Source: Psychrobacter aquimaris (GTDB lineage Bacteria > Pseudomonadota > Gammaproteobacteria > Pseudomonadales > Moraxellaceae). Taken from it: a DNA stretch of 64,000 nucleotides. The position numbers and the translations under genes were made by a program. The stretch covers positions 89,338 through 153,337 of the forward strand of contig NZ_JABASR010000011.1 in NCBI RefSeq assembly GCF_016107525.1. Direction: 5' to 3'. How positions within the stretch are numbered: position 1 is the first letter of the stretch; each line of letters starts with the position of its first letter. This document shows, in pieces, positions 9,171 to 18,886 of this stretch. The notes below the pieces were generated by a model, which searched no databases, was not told where the DNA came from, and was given only the letters and a program-made list of their open reading frames with translations.

Positions 9171-10007
9171 ATGAGTAAATACCCAAATAACAATCCCTCA
9201 AAACTGTCTGCTGAAACGCTTGCGAGTCACACGCCAAGTGCACCGGCGCCTTCTCACCTACCTGATAGTATGATCTCCTCAGTCAGCTTATTGCCTGAAG
9301 ATAAACGGCTGATTTTATTTACCAGACACTCTTTACGTGAACGCTCTGATGGCAATGGCTTTGCCAGTTATCAGTTACCCCTAACACCTAAAGGTCGCGT
9401 GCTAGCGAAGTCTTGGGGGCGCTGGTTGGCAGGGCATTTACCGTACTCGCTCGATGTCGATAGTATCTCAAGTCCGATTGGGCGCTGTATTGACACGGCG
9501 CAGTTGATGCAAGCAGGGGCGGGACTACAACGTGATATTACGCATCAGTCATTATTGGTCGAACCTGGCAGCCTAGTGACTGAGCCTGAGATAGCAAATC
9601 CAGTATTCAAAGAAATTGGTGTCCTAAACTTTATCAATAGATTCTTGCAAGGCAATCTTGAAGGCACTAAAAATGCTTATCAGGGTGGTCTTGATATTTT
9701 GTCGCTGTTTTATCAACATCAACCACAGCATGGGCATTTAATGCTTGCCGTCAGTCATGATACTTTGTTGTCTGCTTTTTTAGCGGTGATGTTTGATGTG
9801 GTCGAGATTGATTGGAATGATTGGCCAAAAATGATGGAAGGGGTGTTTTTGTGGTTTGATGATAAGCCGTTTGAACAAGCCAGTGCACACTTCGTTTGGC
9901 GCGGTGAAGTGTATGTGCGCCCGATTCATACTTTATTAGATGGCTACCGTGCTGCCGGCTTTCATCCTAATACATTGCTCTTACCGCCAGAAGTAACATG
10001 GAAGTGA
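9171..10007 (+). CDS. Histidine phosphatase superfamily protein (phosphoglycerate mutase-like fold)
   Basis: Cytosolic protein of about 278 residues. It contains an FTRHSLRER segment at the place of the catalytic RHG motif, an LTPKGRVLAKSWG helix, SSPIGRCIDTA (equivalent to SPxxRCxxTA with a phosphate-binding Arg) and the second catalytic His in VSHDTLLSAFLA. The RHG glycine is a serine here. About 40 residues of Ser/Pro/Asn-rich sequence precede the domain. The ATG at 9171 was chosen although no ribosome-binding site is obvious; the frame is open to a TTG at 9132. The substrate is unknown. Confidence 0.75.
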   Translation: MSKYPNNNPSKLSAETLASHTPSAPAPSHLPDSMISSVSLLPEDKRLILFTRHSLRERSDGNGFASYQLPLTPKGRVLAKSWGRWLAGHLPYSLDVDSISSPIGRCIDTAQLMQAGAGLQRDITHQSLLVEPGSLVTEPEIANPVFKEIGVLNFINRFLQGNLEGTKNAYQGGLDILSLFYQHQPQHGHLMLAVSHDTLLSAFLAVMFDVVEIDWNDWPKMMEGVFLWFDDKPFEQASAHFVWRGEVYVRPIHTLLDGYRAAGFHPNTLLLPPEVTWK

Positions 10008-10030
10008 TTCATTGATTTTTGATCAGACAT

Positions 10031-10072
10031 AAAAAAACCTTGCCTCAGTATTAGAACCAGTGACAAGGTTTT
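10031..10072 (-). terminator. Intrinsic terminator of rpsT
   Basis: Read on the minus strand, AAAACCTTG and CAAGGTTTT form a 9-bp stem around a 21-nt loop, followed by a run of seven T residues. It lies 46 nt after the rpsT stop and also sits between the convergent upstream gene and rpsT. Confidence 0.8.
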
Positions 10073-10118
10073 AGTCATCACGCAATAAAGGCGAGATGCG
10101 GTCTAAACGTTACCAATC

Positions 10119-10385
10119 TTAAGCTTGTAGGCCTTTGATGGTTTTGTTCAGGCGGCTCTTACGACGAGCAGCTTTATTCTTATGAATAATACCTTTGTCA
10201 GCCATACGATCAAGAACTGGTACCGCTTTTTTGTAAGCTTCGGTAGCCGCGTCATAATCTTTAGCTGCGATAGCCGCATCAACACGTTTTAAGTAAGTAC
10301 GAACCATAGAGCGTTGTGACGCAGAGTTCTGACGACGTTTGGTGTTTTGACGGGCGCGTTTACGAGCTTGTGCAGTATTAGCCAC
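10119..10385 (-). CDS. rpsT: 30S ribosomal protein S20
   Basis: Primary binder of 16S rRNA in the 30S subunit. The 88 residues match E. coli S20 (87). The sequence is Lys/Arg/Ala-rich with the [17 protein letters not shown] start and the [12 protein letters not shown] end. A longer frame exists to 10451, but the start is the GTG at 10385 because an AAGGAGA Shine-Dalgarno lies six bases before it and the family begins here. The non-ATG start parallels E. coli rpsT (UUG), where it takes part in S20 autoregulation; a similar effect here is an inference. The gene stands alone with its own terminator. Confidence 0.96.
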   Translation of the reverse strand: MANTAQARKRARQNTKRRQNSASQRSMVRTYLKRVDAAIAAKDYDAATEAYKKAVPVLDRMADKGIIHKNKAARRKSRLNKTIKGLQA

Positions 10386-10911
10386 GCGTATCTCCTTGAT
10401 AAAGACAGATAAAATATGAATGTTGATTGCAATAATGGGTTTAACAATCATCGGTGACGAGCAGCCGTCTCGTCAAACATGATGTCGATGTCTAATATTA
10501 AAGTATCTAATATTAATAGATCATCGCAAGCGCCAGAACTGTTTGGAATAATTAAACAGCGTTGACGTGTAAAGCCGGTTATCTTAGCAAATTATCGCGC
10601 TTAGGACAATATATTTGATGATTAATGCTGAAAGAAGTTGTGTGATCGTATAGACAACAGTTTTTTTATGTCTTTGCTCAACTGTTTTTTGAAATGTTTG
10701 TCAATATTGTTGAGCTAAAAAACGCTTATGACTCAATAAATCGTTCATTCGATAAAATCTCTTACAATAAATTCTATAGAATACCCTCAGTTATGCGTTA
10801 ATTTAGGTATGATACTAGGACACGCCCTAAGGTGAAAAGCCTTGGTGATAGGCTTTAAAATCAGATTTCTCATTATCATCTATTTTCCAACACTATATAA
10901 ATGGATAGGCT
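10386..10911. other. Divergent intergenic region rpsT / SDR gene
   Basis: 526 nt without a gene. It must hold the rpsT promoter (minus) and that of the downstream gene (plus). A direct repeat TCTAATATTAA occurs twice near 10490-10515, and an ACACGCCCTA decamer at 10820-10829 matches copies at 25408, 25428 and 31619. No promoter could be assigned with confidence. Confidence 0.5.
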
Positions 10912-11613
10912 ATGCAGCGAAAAGCAATTGTAATTGGTGCGACAGGATTGGTTGGACAGCATCTTGTCAAACAGCTTAGTGAGCTTTATGACACGTTAAT
11001 TGTGATTGCAAGGCGTCCGCCACGCTATATCAATGCCAGCATGCGCTTTTATCAGGTGAATGATTTTGATAATTTAGCTGAAATATTTGCCAGCGTTGGC
11101 GTTGATCGAAAGACGGATGCTTTTAGCTGTCTTGGTACTACAAAGAAGCAGGCTGGTAGCGATGAAGCCTTTCGAAAGGTTGATCATGATTATAATGTCA
11201 ATTTTGCCAAACTGTGCCAAGACAAAGGCGTTGAAAATTTCTTTTTGTTATCGTCCATGAATGCTGATATTTATAGTCGGTTTCTATACAATCGAGTAAA
11301 AGCTGAAACTGAGCAGTCTATTATGGCGCTAGGTTTTACACAGTTATTCATTTTCCGTCCATCCTTGTTACTTGGTAAGCATAAAGGTCGTCCGCTTGAA
11401 AGTATTGGCCAAAAAGCCTTTCAGCTTATATCGCCATTGGTCTCAGAGTCCTTGTCACTACATCCCATTTCCGCGAAACGCGTTGCCAGTGCCATGGCGA
11501 TGAGCGCGCATGATATTTATGAGCGTAATAAATACCGTACTGAACCTGTAGTCAAAACCACTAATATCATCGAAAACAAGCAAATGCTAGCGATGACTAA
11601 AGTTAAAAAATAG
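10912..11613 (+). CDS. NAD(P)-binding atypical SDR (NmrA/TIP30-like) protein
   Basis: Rossmann-fold protein of 233 residues. The nucleotide-binding motif GATGLVGQH is at residues 8-16, followed by a basic segment IARRPPRY that suits NADPH, the CLGTTKKQAGS segment, and a FLLSSMNAD then YNRVKAETE pair that corresponds to the Ser and YxxxK positions of the SDR active site. FIFRPSLLLGKHKGRP is typical of the TIP30/HTATIP2-like subgroup. The substrate is unknown. rraA follows 94 nt downstream with its own ribosome-binding site. Confidence 0.8.
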   Translation: MQRKAIVIGATGLVGQHLVKQLSELYDTLIVIARRPPRYINASMRFYQVNDFDNLAEIFASVGVDRKTDAFSCLGTTKKQAGSDEAFRKVDHDYNVNFAKLCQDKGVENFFLLSSMNADIYSRFLYNRVKAETEQSIMALGFTQLFIFRPSLLLGKHKGRPLESIGQKAFQLISPLVSESLSLHPISAKRVASAMAMSAHDIYERNKYRTEPVVKTTNIIENKQMLAMTKVKK

Positions 11614-11707
11614 CTCAAGTATTAAATTAAGGAAACAATTGAAATTAAGCCCTAGTCATAAATAATCAGTCGTGAATAACTAATCATACATAACAAGGAG
11701 CGTCATT

Positions 11708-12250
11708 ATGTCAGATATGCCAGAATCAACAACAATGAATAAAGAGAACTTTGTGACCTGTGATTTATTGGATGCCAATCCTGAGTCGCAGGTATGTTTG
11801 CCCAATATCGAAGGTAAGTCTTTTCATAGCTTTGGTGGCAAAAACAAATTCTGCGGTGAAATTGTGACGGTGAAATGCTTTGAAGACAATAGCCGCGTGA
11901 AATCATTATTGAATAGCAATGGTAAAGATAAAGATGGTAACGGTAAAGTATTGGTGGTTGACGGTGGTGGTTCAATGCGTTGTGCGCTGCTAGGCGACAT
12001 GATTGCGCAGTCAGCGATTGACAACCACTGGGCGGGGGTTATTGTGTATGGCTGTGTTCGCGATGTTGATGATATGGCAGCAATGGATATCGGTGTCATA
12101 GCACTCGGTTGCATCCCGCGTAAATCGAATCGCCGCGATGAAGGTCAAACGGATATTGAAATTAGCTTTGGCGATTTAACGTTAAATTCGGGTATGTTTA
12201 TCTATGCAGATAATAATGGCATTATCGCTAGCGACAAGCCCTTAATTTAA
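11708..12250 (+). CDS. rraA: Ribonuclease E activity regulator RraA
   Basis: Trimeric protein that binds RNase E in E. coli and lowers mRNA decay; the fold is related to class II pyruvate aldolases. The 180 residues carry the conserved segments FCGEIVTVKCFEDN, VLVVDGGGSMRCALLGD, GVIVYGCVRDVDD and YADNNGII. The helix-loop before VLVVDGG has a short extra Asp/Gly/Lys-rich stretch (NGKDKDGNGK) compared with E. coli. The ATG at 11708 has an AAGGAG Shine-Dalgarno 9 nt upstream. A strong terminator follows. Confidence 0.93.
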   Translation: MSDMPESTTMNKENFVTCDLLDANPESQVCLPNIEGKSFHSFGGKNKFCGEIVTVKCFEDNSRVKSLLNSNGKDKDGNGKVLVVDGGGSMRCALLGDMIAQSAIDNHWAGVIVYGCVRDVDDMAAMDIGVIALGCIPRKSNRRDEGQTDIEISFGDLTLNSGMFIYADNNGIIASDKPLI

Positions 12251-12291
12251 AAATGGCTTATCATTTAACAATAGTTTAATAAGTATCAATT

Positions 12292-12323
12292 AAAGACCTC
12301 AGCGTCATCGTTGAGGTCTTTTT
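12292..12323 (+). terminator. Intrinsic terminator of rraA
   Basis: A perfect 10-bp stem AAAGACCTCA/TGAGGTCTTT with a 10-nt loop runs into TTTTT, 41 nt after the stop. Confidence 0.92.
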
Positions 12324-12446
12324 ATTGAGTGATAACTTTGAGGCTTTAAAAATAGTTTTCAGGCTGCAATAAGTGTTCTTCAAGGTTTTTCAGCAGTGTT
12401 TGATGAGAAGTAAAATCCTAAGTGACAAACCGTTACGGCATAAATT

Positions 12447-12474
12447 TTGGTAATTGCTGAAATATTCGTATAAT
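12447..12474 (+). promoter_or_regulatory. Promoter of mfd
   Basis: TTGGTA and a perfect TATAAT are separated by 16 nt, and the -10 lies 34 nt before the mfd ATG. The preceding terminator means mfd needs its own promoter. Confidence 0.65.
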
Positions 12475-12508
12475 AGCTCTCTGACTCTTAACATTGATCC
12501 TACCCTTT

Positions 12509-15500
12509 ATGCCTATCACTGCTTTGACTGACGCTTTTGAACCAATTAACCAGCAGTTGTTTCCTATCCAGAATGCCGAGCGGCGTTGGCTGGCACCTGT
12601 GCATGGGGCAGTCAGCAGTTTGTGGCTAGCGAGTCTGGTGCAAACACCGCTATGGAATGTTGCCGACCGATTAAAAGTTGTGGTAACACGTGACCAAAAC
12701 CAGCTTAATCAGATAGAGACGGAACTGGCATTTTGCGGCGTCGATGCTTATGTGTTTCCCGATTGGGAGACGTTGACCTATGATGAGCTGTCACCGCATC
12801 AAGACATCGTTAGTGAGCGTATCAATCTCTTGACGGATATGCCAAGTTCAGGGGTGCTGCTTATCTCGGTACAGGCGCTAATGCACCGTGTGGCACCGCC
12901 GAGCTGGCTGATAGGGCAGCATTTTGATTTGAGCGTGGGAGATCGATTTGATATCAATACCCAGCGTGGACTACTAGCAAAAGCAGGTTACCGAGCGGTT
13001 GAAAACGTCTTTGAGCCGGGTGAATTCGCGGTACGTGGCAGTATCATTGATATCTTTGCGATGGGTCAGCCGTTTCCGCTACGTTTAGATTTATTTGACG
13101 ATGAGATCGAGACCATTCGTTTTTTTAATCCGCAAACCCAGCGGACGTTGACCGTTGATGATCTCAAAACAATGATGAGTGGCAACGATAGCAGTATGGG
13201 CAAAGAATCGCTGTCGCTACTGCATAAATTACCAGATATCTCAAAACCTATTGAACAATTTCAAATACTACCGGCAAAAGAGTTTCCGCTTGATGAAGGG
13301 CGTGAGACGTTTCGTACCAACTTCGCTACGATGTTCCCTAATGCGAGCAGCCGTAAGTTTGAGCTACATAAAGACGTGATGGCAGGTATCGCTAGTAGCG
13401 GACTTGAATATTACCAGCCGCTATTTTTTGATTTAAAAGAGTGGCAAGCAGAGAGTAGCTTATTTGCTTACTTACCAAGCGATGCGCTGTTTATCACTGA
13501 TGAACTAATTAATGAAAAACAGGTAGATTACTGGTCACAAATTCAGCGCCGTTATGAAGAGCGTCGTCATGATATTGATAAACCTATTGTCGCGCCTGAA
13601 CTGTTATATTTGCTATCAAATACCTTAAACGAGCATCTTAATCGTTATCCACGCGTGATTCTTAGTGCACGTAATGAGCTGGCTACCATGACGGATGTCG
13701 CTGCGATTGACAGCGACGACTCATTGTTAGAAGTTGCACACCAATCAGATTTACAGCCAAAACTGCCACTGATGGCAAATAAACAGCAAGGCTTGGTGAC
13801 GCTCAGTGCGCAAGAGCCACCACAATTATCAGTAAATCATCAAAAGGCCGAGCCTCTTACCGAGCTATTAGAATTTTTAGCGTTACAAGCGCAAACAGCG
13901 ACGCCAGTATTGATCGTGGCTGAAACAGCGGGTCGCCGCGAGATTCTCATTGAGCTGTTTAAAGGCAAGATCGATATCAAAGCTTATGATAGCTTTGAGG
14001 CGTTTTTAGCCGCCGATAAAACTACTGGTCTTAATGCTAAAAAGCTGCCGCAGGTTGGGTTAACGGTTGCACCTATTGAACGTGGGGTGTATGTTCCTGA
14101 GCGTTTGGTGCTGATTAGTGAAACGCAATTATTTGGTCGACAAGTGCTGCAAACGCGCCGTCGTCGTCAAAGCGGTGTGTCAGAAGAGTTTTTGGTTAAA
14201 AGCGTTACCGAAATAACCGAAGGTAGCCCAGTGGTGCATATTGAGCATGGTATTGGGCGTTACAATGGACTGATTACCTTAGATGTGGGTGATGGCGAGC
14301 AAGAGTTTATTCATCTGAAATACGCTGATGATGCCAGTATTTATGTGCCAGTCGCTAATTTGCAAATGATTAATCGCTATAGTGGCGGTGATCCTGCACT
14401 TGCGCCATTGCACAAAATCGGCAGCGGCAAATGGGATAAGGCCAAGCAAAAAGCGCTTGAGCAAATCCATGACGTAGCAGCTGAGCTACTCAATATGCAG
14501 GCGCGTCGTGAAGCCAAAGTCGGTATTCATTTTAAAATAGACCCATCACAGTATGAGCTATTTGCCAGCCAGTTTGCCTTTGAAGAGACGCCCGATCAAG
14601 CCAACGCCATCCATGCAGTTATGGAAGACATGAGGCAAAACCAGCCAATGGATCGTCTTATCTGCGGTGATGTGGGTTTTGGTAAAACAGAGGTCGCCAT
14701 GCGCGCAGCGTTTATTGCAGTCAGCGCAGGTTATCAGGTGGCTGTATTGGTGCCGACAACCTTGCTGGCAGGTCAGCATGAAGACAATTTCCGTGATCGC
14801 TTCGCTGATTGGCCAGTACGTATCGAAACCTTATCGCGCTTTGGTGGCAAAAAGCATCAAGATACGGTATTGGCGGATTTGGCGGCTGGCAAAGTTGATA
14901 TTGTTATCGGTACGCATAAGCTACTGCAACCTGATGTGAAGTTTTCTAATTTAGGTTTAATGATCGTCGATGAAGAACACCGCTTTGGTGTGCGCCATAA
15001 AGAGCGTATCAAGGCGATTCAGACCGATGTGGACAGTATGTCGATGACAGCGACCCCAATCCCTAGAACGCTTAATATGGCACTCTCTGGTATGCGTGAT
15101 ATGTCAATTATTGCCACACCTCCAGCACGACGTTTAGCGATTAAAACCTTTGTCATGCAAAAAACTGATGCCTTAATGAAAGAGGCCATCTTGCGTGAAC
15201 TATTGCGCGGGGGGCAGGTTTATTTATTGCATAATGATGTGGCTAGTATCGAGCGTATGGCAGAGACCATACGTGAATTGGTTCCTGAGGCGCGAGTAGG
15301 GGTCGCTCATGGGCAAATGCAAGAGCGCCAACTTGAACAAGTGATGCAGCAGTTTTATCATAAAAAATTCAATGTACTGATATGCTCAACCATTATCGAG
15401 ACTGGTATTGATGTACCCAATGCCAATACCATTATCATTGAGCGCGCCGATAAGTTTGGTTTGGCACAATTACATCAGTTACGTGGTCGTGTTGGTCGCA

Positions 15501-16246
15501 GTCATCACCAAGCGTATTGTTATCTACTTGTACCGTCTATTAAAGGTCTCAAAGGCGATGCTAAGCGCCGATTACATGCGATTGAACGCGCCAATACGCT
15601 AGGCGCAGGCTTCATGCTGGCAAGTGAAGATTTAGAGATTCGCGGTGCCGGTGAGATACTCGGTAAGCAGCAAAGTGGTAACATGCAGGCGATTGGTTTT
15701 AGTTTATATATGGACATGCTGGAGCGGGCAACAAAGGCGATTAAAGCAGGTAAAGAGCCGGATTTAAGTACGCCATTGTCGCTGACTAGTGAGATCAATC
15801 TGCATAGCTCGGCATTGATACCAGAAGAGTATTTGCATGATGTGCATCAGCGTTTGTTATTTTATAAGCGTATTAGTAATGCCGATGATAAAGAGGCGCT
15901 CACCGATATCCGTACTGAAATGATTGACCGTTTTGGAACGCTGCCAGATCAAACCAAGCAGTTATTTGCCATTCATGGACTACGTATACAAGCCGAACCG
16001 CTGAAGATTAATAAAATCGATGCCAATAGTAGTAGCATGACATTAGAGTTTGCACCTGATACGCCAGTCGATGCCTTAGCAATTATTAAGTTGATTCAAT
16101 CAAATGGACAGCGCTATCGTATGAACGGTGCCTCTGGTATTCGTTATCAAGATGCTGATAAACTGGCAACACCGCAACAGCGCGTCACCGCGATTCAAGA
16201 GTTATTACACTATTTTAGCGAGCATATGGTGGCAGCGTCAGCATAG
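12509..16246 (+). CDS. mfd: Transcription-repair coupling factor Mfd
   Basis: DNA translocase that removes RNA polymerase stalled at lesions and recruits UvrA. At 1245 residues it is somewhat longer than E. coli Mfd (1148). In order: UvrB-like N-terminal module (FPDWETLTYDELSPH near residue 84, RGSIIDIFAMG), the RNA-polymerase interaction domain (VVHIEHGIGRYNGL near residue 577), the RecG-like motor with Walker A GDVGFGKTEVA (nt ~14667), DEEHRFG (nt ~14969), the SMTATPIPRT motif, QLRGRVGRS, and the C-terminal TRCF domain. The ATG at 12509 is preferred over an in-frame TTG at 12494; neither has a good Shine-Dalgarno. It is a lone gene. Confidence 0.97.
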   Translation: MPITALTDAFEPINQQLFPIQNAERRWLAPVHGAVSSLWLASLVQTPLWNVADRLKVVVTRDQNQLNQIETELAFCGVDAYVFPDWETLTYDELSPHQDIVSERINLLTDMPSSGVLLISVQALMHRVAPPSWLIGQHFDLSVGDRFDINTQRGLLAKAGYRAVENVFEPGEFAVRGSIIDIFAMGQPFPLRLDLFDDEIETIRFFNPQTQRTLTVDDLKTMMSGNDSSMGKESLSLLHKLPDISKPIEQFQILPAKEFPLDEGRETFRTNFATMFPNASSRKFELHKDVMAGIASSGLEYYQPLFFDLKEWQAESSLFAYLPSDALFITDELINEKQVDYWSQIQRRYEERRHDIDKPIVAPELLYLLSNTLNEHLNRYPRVILSARNELATMTDVAAIDSDDSLLEVAHQSDLQPKLPLMANKQQGLVTLSAQEPPQLSVNHQKAEPLTELLEFLALQAQTATPVLIVAETAGRREILIELFKGKIDIKAYDSFEAFLAADKTTGLNAKKLPQVGLTVAPIERGVYVPERLVLISETQLFGRQVLQTRRRRQSGVSEEFLVKSVTEITEGSPVVHIEHGIGRYNGLITLDVGDGEQEFIHLKYADDASIYVPVANLQMINRYSGGDPALAPLHKIGSGKWDKAKQKALEQIHDVAAELLNMQARREAKVGIHFKIDPSQYELFASQFAFEETPDQANAIHAVMEDMRQNQPMDRLICGDVGFGKTEVAMRAAFIAVSAGYQVAVLVPTTLLAGQHEDNFRDRFADWPVRIETLSRFGGKKHQDTVLADLAAGKVDIVIGTHKLLQPDVKFSNLGLMIVDEEHRFGVRHKERIKAIQTDVDSMSMTATPIPRTLNMALSGMRDMSIIATPPARRLAIKTFVMQKTDALMKEAILRELLRGGQVYLLHNDVASIERMAETIRELVPEARVGVAHGQMQERQLEQVMQQFYHKKFNVLICSTIIETGIDVPNANTIIIERADKFGLAQLHQLRGRVGRSHHQAYCYLLVPSIKGLKGDAKRRLHAIERANTLGAGFMLASEDLEIRGAGEILGKQQSGNMQAIGFSLYMDMLERATKAIKAGKEPDLSTPLSLTSEINLHSSALIPEEYLHDVHQRLLFYKRISNADDKEALTDIRTEMIDRFGTLPDQTKQLFAIHGLRIQAEPLKINKIDANSSSMTLEFAPDTPVDALAIIKLIQSNGQRYRMNGASGIRYQDADKLATPQQRVTAIQELLHYFSEHMVAASA

Positions 16247-16360
16247 TTGTTTTGGCATTTCGGCATTTTGAGAGCTCAGCAATGATTTTCGGTAGATTAA
16301 ATCAGCTAAATAAGTTAGCTAGCCAGTGCTCAAGTAGGACGTCAAGACAATGAGTCATAG

Positions 16361-16396
16361 CGCTATTTTATCGGTCGGATAACTGATAAAATAGCG
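16361..16396. repeat. 15-bp inverted repeat downstream of mfd
   Basis: CGCTATTTTATCGGT pairs with ACTGATAAAATAGCG (one G-T wobble) around a 6-nt loop. No T-run follows, so it is not a classical terminator. It lies 115 nt after mfd and 100 nt before the HIT gene. Confidence 0.8.
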
Positions 16397-16495
16397 ATAT
16401 CCTATATTTAGCCTATTATTTTTTAGTAAATTAAATTCTGCTTTTCTAGATTCACATTCCTTTTATCTGAGTGTCATAACAAGAGAACCGTCATT

Positions 16496-16927
16496 ATGTT
16501 CCAACTTCATCATAAACTCGCTGCCGATAGTTTCTTAGTGGGGGATTTCCCATTATCGACTTGTCGTTTAATCAATGATTGTCAGTTTCCTTGGTTAATA
16601 TTAGTGCCGCGCGTATCAGGTATCAAAGAGTTATATGAGTTATCTGAAGCCGATCAAACACAGTTTTTGCGTGAGTCAAGTTGGTTATCAAGCCAACTGG
16701 CCAAGACCTTTCAAGCCGATAAAATGAATGTAGCAGCATTGGGTAATCAAGTACCACAGCTACATTTTCATCATATCGTTCGCTATCAAAACGACATGCA
16801 ATGGCCAAATCCAGTATGGGGGGTACCTGCTATTCCTTATACCAAAGAAGTGTTGGCACAGATGCAGCAGACGTTAATGATGGCGCTACGTGGTCATCAT
16901 CAAATGCCTTTTGATTGGCAGATGTAA
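16496..16927 (+). CDS. HIT family protein
   Basis: Small nucleotide hydrolase or transferase of the histidine-triad superfamily, 143 residues. The core segments are LILVPRVSGIKELYEL and NVAALGNQVPQLHFHHIVRYQ. In the triad the first His of HxHxHxx is Gln (QLHFHHIV), which is typical of the bacterial subgroup that ends in a WPxPVWG motif, present here as WPNPVWGVPAIPY. The ATG at 16496 has an AAGAGAAC purine stretch upstream. Substrate unknown; diadenosine polyphosphate-type activity is possible from the fold only. Confidence 0.85.
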   Translation: MFQLHHKLAADSFLVGDFPLSTCRLINDCQFPWLILVPRVSGIKELYELSEADQTQFLRESSWLSSQLAKTFQADKMNVAALGNQVPQLHFHHIVRYQNDMQWPNPVWGVPAIPYTKEVLAQMQQTLMMALRGHHQMPFDWQM

Positions 16928-17419
16928 TAAACACCTAAATAGCGGTATATCGGTGAGTTGATTGGCGAATCAGTAATAATGCCCTAGTGGGCACGTAGTG
17001 ATTGACCCATCAAAGTAGCTGGAAAAATGGTTGGACATCTAAAGTTAAGCCTTATTTTGGTGTTTTTATGCGTTTTACCGTTTTGTATCAACGCTATTCT
17101 CGGTTATTGTATGACGTGATGTGTATATGTTGGTAGGTTTTAAATGTTTGAAAGCCAGATAATATTTATCTGGCTTTTCTGTTTTTGGCTCAAGCGATAC
17201 GTCTCATAATCCTGATTTAGTAGCGCATTAAGACAAGATGAGTGATAAGTGGTATGCTTTTGGCTATCAGTGACATGGGTTTTATTGCATTTAAAAAGTA
17301 TAATATAATCATTGATTAATCTTATACACAACCTGGCATAAAGGTAGGTAGTACGCGTGAGCCATCCTCAAGCCTTTTAGTTTTTTAGATAGCCTGTTTT
17401 ACGTAAGCGAATACTTCAT
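16928..17419 (+). other. Intergenic region HIT gene / adenylate cyclase
   Basis: 492 nt. It contains a strong terminator at 17151-17183 far from the HIT stop codon. Between them only a 22-codon frame (17068-17136) is seen, without support. Upstream of the cyclase, TATAATATAAT at about 17298-17308 may be a -10 region, but no good -35 is placed. Confidence 0.5.
17151..17183 (+). terminator. Intrinsic terminator about 220 nt after the HIT gene
   Basis: AAAGCCAGATAA and TTATCTGGCTTT form a 12-bp perfect stem followed by a T-rich tail (TTTCTGTTTTT). The distance from the HIT stop leaves room for a small RNA ending here. Confidence 0.8.
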
Positions 17420-18835
17420 ATGCCTTTTTTAGACACGCTGAGACCAAATCACTCTTCAACAAATGAAGGAATTTATCGATTTGACTATCCAGAAGTCTTC
17501 GTTTTAATACTTACGGTCATACTCCTCGCTTTATATTTTGATTTTAGACCTACCTCAATGGCACTGCTCGTTATTGTTTGTCTGCCAAGTTTAATGATTT
17601 TGATTTATAACTATCGCCACCCAAAAAGTTTTTGGACGTCTAATATTGTCATTATTTTATTATCGGCGGTTATTGGGTCGATACAATTTTGCACGTTCAT
17701 TTCGCTTAGCTTAGCCGCGCTCATAGTGCTTAGAATTATTATTAGTAGTCCTGAAAATCATTTAAAGCTGATCGCTGTTTCCGTAATAACGATGATAGTT
17801 TTCTATTATGTTAGCGTCACTTTGAATAGCGCTGATATAGATTGCCATGAAGGCTGGATAACACCAATAATATTATTAGCCAGTATGATCGTCATACTAT
17901 ATCAGTTTTGGCATGTGTACCAAGAATATATTAGTTACGAAACTCGTGCTCATCAGGCTGTTGGGCGATTAAGTACGATGGTTTCTGTCATTAATAAGTT
18001 AACGCGCTTCATACCAACGCAAGTTTGGGAGCCTATCGTAAAATCTGACAGCCCAGTTACCGTTTCTAATAAGCGTGCTAAGCTGACGATTATGTTCTCA
18101 GACATCGTTGGCTTTACTGAATTGTCAGATAGTTTGAGCGCCGATAATTTGGCTGACATCTTAAATACTTATATGCACTGTATGACATTGATAGCAAATA
18201 AGCATGGCGCTGTGCTTGACAAATTCATTGGTGATGGCATGGTATGTTTTTTTGGTGAGCCAAATAGTCGCGGTGCGCGCCAAGATGCTTTAGACTGTAT
18301 CGCAATGGCAATAGATATGCGTCGCGAGATGCGAACTTTAAGGCAAAAATGGCGATTGATGGGCTTTGAGGGATTGTACATACGTATTGGCATTACCACA
18401 GGTTATTGCCATGTTGGCAACTTTGGCAGCAACAATCGTCTAAGCTATACTTTGATTGGTAAAGAGGCCAATCTAGCGGCAAGACTTGAGTCGAGCGCTG
18501 GTAAAGATGAGATATTGGTCAGTGAGAGTACCTACGACTATATCTGTCATAATTACGAATGTCATCATGCTGGTGCATTTAAGCTTAAGGGCTTTGATAG
18601 TAAGGTGAATGCGTGGCAAGTGCTGGATCCTGATGCGCATAAAGGCTTCTTGTCAAAGTGGGTTGATTACACATTACCGGGTTTCAATTTGCATCTGAAT
18701 TTTAAAGATATGAAGGATAATGATTATCAAGATATCAGAGCGCGCTTAAATTTTGCGCTTGAGCGTGTCGAGCAGGAGCAAGAAAAAGTAGCAGCCGACA
18801 TAGCGGCAGCTAGCAAACGTAATGACCATCACTGA
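17420..18835 (+). CDS. Membrane-anchored class III adenylate cyclase
   Basis: Predicted to make cAMP from ATP at the inner membrane. The N-terminal half (residues ~28-165) has about six hydrophobic helices, like the membrane sensor domain of Pseudomonas CyaB. The catalytic domain spans ~220-400: metal ligands Asp228 (FSDIVGFT) and Asp272 (FIGDGM), the adenine-selecting Lys268, Thr344 at the position that is Asp in class IIIa, and transition-state residues Asn351 and Arg355 (GKEANLAAR). Lys plus Thr is the class IIIb pattern, whose members are often bicarbonate-responsive; this is inferred only. A C-terminal ~60 residues are polar and Glu-rich. It is monocistronic with a terminator shared with fdx. 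Confidence 0.9.
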   Translation: MPFLDTLRPNHSSTNEGIYRFDYPEVFVLILTVILLALYFDFRPTSMALLVIVCLPSLMILIYNYRHPKSFWTSNIVIILLSAVIGSIQFCTFISLSLAALIVLRIIISSPENHLKLIAVSVITMIVFYYVSVTLNSADIDCHEGWITPIILLASMIVILYQFWHVYQEYISYETRAHQAVGRLSTMVSVINKLTRFIPTQVWEPIVKSDSPVTVSNKRAKLTIMFSDIVGFTELSDSLSADNLADILNTYMHCMTLIANKHGAVLDKFIGDGMVCFFGEPNSRGARQDALDCIAMAIDMRREMRTLRQKWRLMGFEGLYIRIGITTGYCHVGNFGSNNRLSYTLIGKEANLAARLESSAGKDEILVSESTYDYICHNYECHHAGAFKLKGFDSKVNAWQVLDPDAHKGFLSKWVDYTLPGFNLHLNFKDMKDNDYQDIRARLNFALERVEQEQEKVAADIAAASKRNDHH

Positions 18836-18886
18836 CAATCGTCATAAATAATCATCTAAAAGTAATGTCTATAAAATTAAGCGCAA

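Noticed and set aside
17068..17136. 22-codon frame MRFTVLYQRYSRLLYDVMCICW before the terminator at 17151
   Set aside because: Too short to support; weak ribosome-binding site and no similarity.
17296..17310. TATAATATAAT upstream of the adenylate cyclase as its promoter
   Set aside because: No acceptable -35 at 16-18 nt; TTGCAT lies only 8-13 nt upstream.
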